Source: an uncultured Bacteroidota bacterium (GTDB lineage: Bacteria > Bacteroidota > Bacteroidia > Chitinophagales > Chitinophagaceae). Taken from it: a DNA stretch of 64,000 bases. Each line of letters starts with the position of its first letter. The stretch's first letter is position 1. Below, piece after piece: positions 62,234 through 64,000 of this stretch. Under the pieces are notes generated by a model. The model saw nothing but the letters and a program-made list of their open reading frames with translations, was not told where the DNA came from and searched no databases. The stretch covers positions 124,001 through 188,000 of the forward strand of contig CAIKYB010000037.1 in NCBI GenBank assembly GCA_903831575.1, given 5' to 3'. Made by a program: the position numbers and the translations under genes.

Positions 62234-63886
62234 TTAATATTGTAACTCATATAGAACAGCATCGGTATCAGGTGTTGTGCCAATTCTTTTTTTCTCTTTT
62301 AACATTGCCGGATAAGCATTGTTAATCACACTTAAATAATTGGTGACTGTGCCAAAAATATGGTCTTGTAGAACGTATCGTATGTGATCCCTTTTATAAG
62401 AATTTAAAATAGAATCTGCAGTTTGATTTTTATCTGGAGATTTATAAACACCAGCAAATAAATATCCATCGCTAACTACATAGCCCATTTCTTGTTTGCG
62501 TACCAAAATCTTTTCTTTTGTGGAAATGTTTTTACTACACCATTCACACATGGCTAAATAATTTTGCCAATTAGGATCGAATCCTGCATACTTATCCCCA
62601 TTATTGAAATCACTCATTATGGATGATTTCTCATCAAACAAACCGACTGACTTTACAGTAGTGGTGATGAGGGATAAAGAAAACAAAATGATGTATAGCG
62701 AACTTCCGATTCCTTTTAAAAAAGTAGTTGAGAGTTGATAGAGGGCATAAAGTAATCCTATAATCCAAAAGGGGGAAAATATCAGGATCAATCTGTCTTG
62801 ATCCCAAAAAGCCTGAAGAATTAAAAATGTGGCAAGACTTAATGCAAAAGCGAATAAGTAATTAATAATAATTATTAAATCCTTTTTTCTGTAAGCTATA
62901 TAAAGTCCAAATAACATCAGCGCATACATAAAAATTGTTGCGATTGGGGAGTTGCTTAATGGAGCATCAGTATCTGTGGGAGCTTTTCTCAATCCCATAC
63001 TACTAAGCATATGCTTGGAAAGGTACTGATTTGAATTGTCCACTACTCTTCCAAAAAATCCTGCTAAATCTTCTTTACCATCAGCATCTGAGTAAGCATT
63101 CTTATTTAATAGAATCTTTAGCTGGCTATCAAGCTGAGGTGGTGCAGCAAATTGTGATTTGTATACATAGAATGCACCAAACATTAATAAAAAACCGATC
63201 ACTGTTATTAAAGCAGCTTTGTAATGTTTAAATAATAACATGGGGGCAATAACTAGTGGGAAACTTATTATGCCTATGTTTCTCGTAATCCCCAAAGTGT
63301 AGATAAAAACACCTAATAAAATACAAGGGATTAAAAAATGAATCCATGGTTTGTTATTATCAGACAAACAAAATTTAAACAAAATAAAAAAACAAATTGA
63401 TTCCAGCAGAAGATAAAATGATTCTGATAATAAATAACTGGAGTAAATAAGTTCTAAGCTATTGAAAGCATATAAAGCAATGAAAGGCAATAGTATCATG
63501 GGCTTCAGCTTTCCTTTTAATGCAAAAAAGAAAAAAGGGATACTTGTAATAAAAGATACAAACGAAACCATTTTAAGCAACTGGATATCAATTACGCCCT
63601 TAAGTTTAATCATTAATGCAAGAACCATAGGAAAAAATGGACCTTGATAACTTGGGAAAGTATGATTTTTTAAAAACTCATTTGCTCTCATTACATATGA
63701 AGAGTCATCGCCGGATAATGAAATTCTCGGGTCAAATATTTTCCAGCTGAATAAGATAGCTAAAGCCAAAATGAAATAAAAAATAAAGTTTTGTTTATTT
63801 TGAAGAGCATCATTCATCTTGTCAATAAAGGAGTTTCCTTCTTGTTTAAGATTTGGATGTGGCTTAGTTTTTTCTTTGTTTTTCAT
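62234..63886 (-). CDS. GT-C membrane glycosyltransferase (ArnT/PMT-like)
   Basis: 550 residues, about ten membrane helices. After the first helix comes the acidic motif ISLSGDDSSYVMRANEFL, the catalytic loop of GT-C enzymes, and PSYQGPFFPMVLALM. A soluble C-terminal part (from about 450) contains AGFDPNWQNYLAMCEWCSKN. Such enzymes transfer a sugar from polyprenyl phosphate to lipid A, protein or another acceptor on the periplasmic side. The partner MT-GT2 gene downstream could make its lipid-linked donor. It starts 11 nt after the parE stop. Confidence 0.82.
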   Translation of the reverse strand: MKNKEKTKPHPNLKQEGNSFIDKMNDALQNKQNFIFYFILALAILFSWKIFDPRISLSGDDSSYVMRANEFLKNHTFPSYQGPFFPMVLALMIKLKGVIDIQLLKMVSFVSFITSIPFFFFALKGKLKPMILLPFIALYAFNSLELIYSSYLLSESFYLLLESICFFILFKFCLSDNNKPWIHFLIPCILLGVFIYTLGITRNIGIISFPLVIAPMLLFKHYKAALITVIGFLLMFGAFYVYKSQFAAPPQLDSQLKILLNKNAYSDADGKEDLAGFFGRVVDNSNQYLSKHMLSSMGLRKAPTDTDAPLSNSPIATIFMYALMLFGLYIAYRKKDLIIIINYLFAFALSLATFLILQAFWDQDRLILIFSPFWIIGLLYALYQLSTTFLKGIGSSLYIILFSLSLITTTVKSVGLFDEKSSIMSDFNNGDKYAGFDPNWQNYLAMCEWCSKNISTKEKILVRKQEMGYVVSDGYLFAGVYKSPDKNQTADSILNSYKRDHIRYVLQDHIFGTVTNYLSVINNAYPAMLKEKKRIGTTPDTDAVLYELQY

Positions 63887-63896
63887 TTGTTAAAAA

Positions 63897-64000
63897 TTAG
63901 TCTTCAATTAATTCTAATTCTACTCTTAAATTCTCAATGATGAAATCCTGACGTTGAGGTGTATTTTTTCCCATGTAATATTCAAGTAGGTTTTGAACAT
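63897..64000 (-). CDS. parE: DNA topoisomerase IV subunit B, C-terminal fragment (runs off the right edge)
   Basis: 34 codons at the right edge on the minus strand: [19 protein letters not shown] then [14 protein letters not shown] and a stop. MGKNTP-x-RQ-x-FII-NL is the C-terminal TOPRIM-associated tail of bacterial GyrB/ParE proteins; the form here and the proximity to parC favour ParE. Only the last part is in the window. The stop codon lies 11 nt before the GT-C gene start. Confidence 0.8.
   Translation of the reverse strand, partial: VQNLLEYYMGKNTPQRQDFIIENLRVELELIED

Noticed and set aside
1..64000. CRISPR arrays, rRNA genes, insertion-sequence transposases
   Set aside because: No regular spacer-repeat array, rRNA segment or transposase frame was seen.

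Overview
The window is AT-rich chromosomal DNA from a member of the Bacteroidota, most likely near the Chitinophagaceae. The evidence is Bacteroidota-type promoters (TAnnTTTG with an upstream TTG), two TonB receptors with carboxypeptidase-regulatory-like N-terminal domains, a multicopper oxidase with a probable type IX secretion C-terminal domain, an enlarged LepB and Lgt, and weak or absent Shine-Dalgarno sequences. Assignments rest on reading motifs and translated proteins; no database search was possible.

Layout. 1-200 is the start of a tyrosine-type integrase beside tRNA-Ser (466-550), the edge of an element that lies mostly outside the window. cdd and lepB follow. At tRNA-Pro (3054-3127) begins a probable 9.2 kb integrative element (about 3119-12336). 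It carries a serine recombinase whose frame runs through the tRNA in antisense, a small coupled ORF, a MerR-like regulator, a ribbon-helix-helix protein, and a cargo set: SCO1, a small Cys protein, a TonB receptor, and two periplasmic DJ-1/PfpI proteins of the isonitrile-hydratase type, one fused to a YHS metal-binding domain. Beyond it come an esterase, an EptA-like/PAP2 lipid A modification pair, a DUF5602 lipoprotein and the pyrB-pyrC-carA-carB operon. The pyr operon has a leader peptide that reads through an intrinsic terminator.

24.0-29.3 kb is a metal-stress block: ECF sigma, small membrane protein (candidate anti-sigma), CnrX-like sensor with a His/Pro tail, multicopper oxidase and two thioredoxin-fold proteins. 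29.5-36.3 kb is a glycan block with two glycosyltransferases and all four enzymes for GDP-D-glycero-alpha-D-manno-heptose. 36.3-50.5 kb is housekeeping: lepA, tpiA, a GlmU-like protein, rpmE2, yajQ, lgt, bacilliredoxin, arginine decarboxylase, rplT, rpmI, DUF1415, rluF, infC and thrS. 50.6-55.2 kb holds two small + strand genes and a TonB receptor/DUF3347 pair that is probably copper-related. 55.4-64 kb has an ABC-F protein, parC, a DUF1835 protein, a methyltransferase-glycosyltransferase fusion, a GT-C transferase and the end of parE.

Most notable: (i) a putative pyrL-like attenuation leader upstream of pyrB; (ii) an island whose gene content suggests uptake and breakdown of a copper-isonitrile complex (hypothesis only); (iii) a recombinase gene whose C-terminal tail is supplied by the antisense strand of its tRNA target; (iv) a folded leader RNA before rpmI-rplT.
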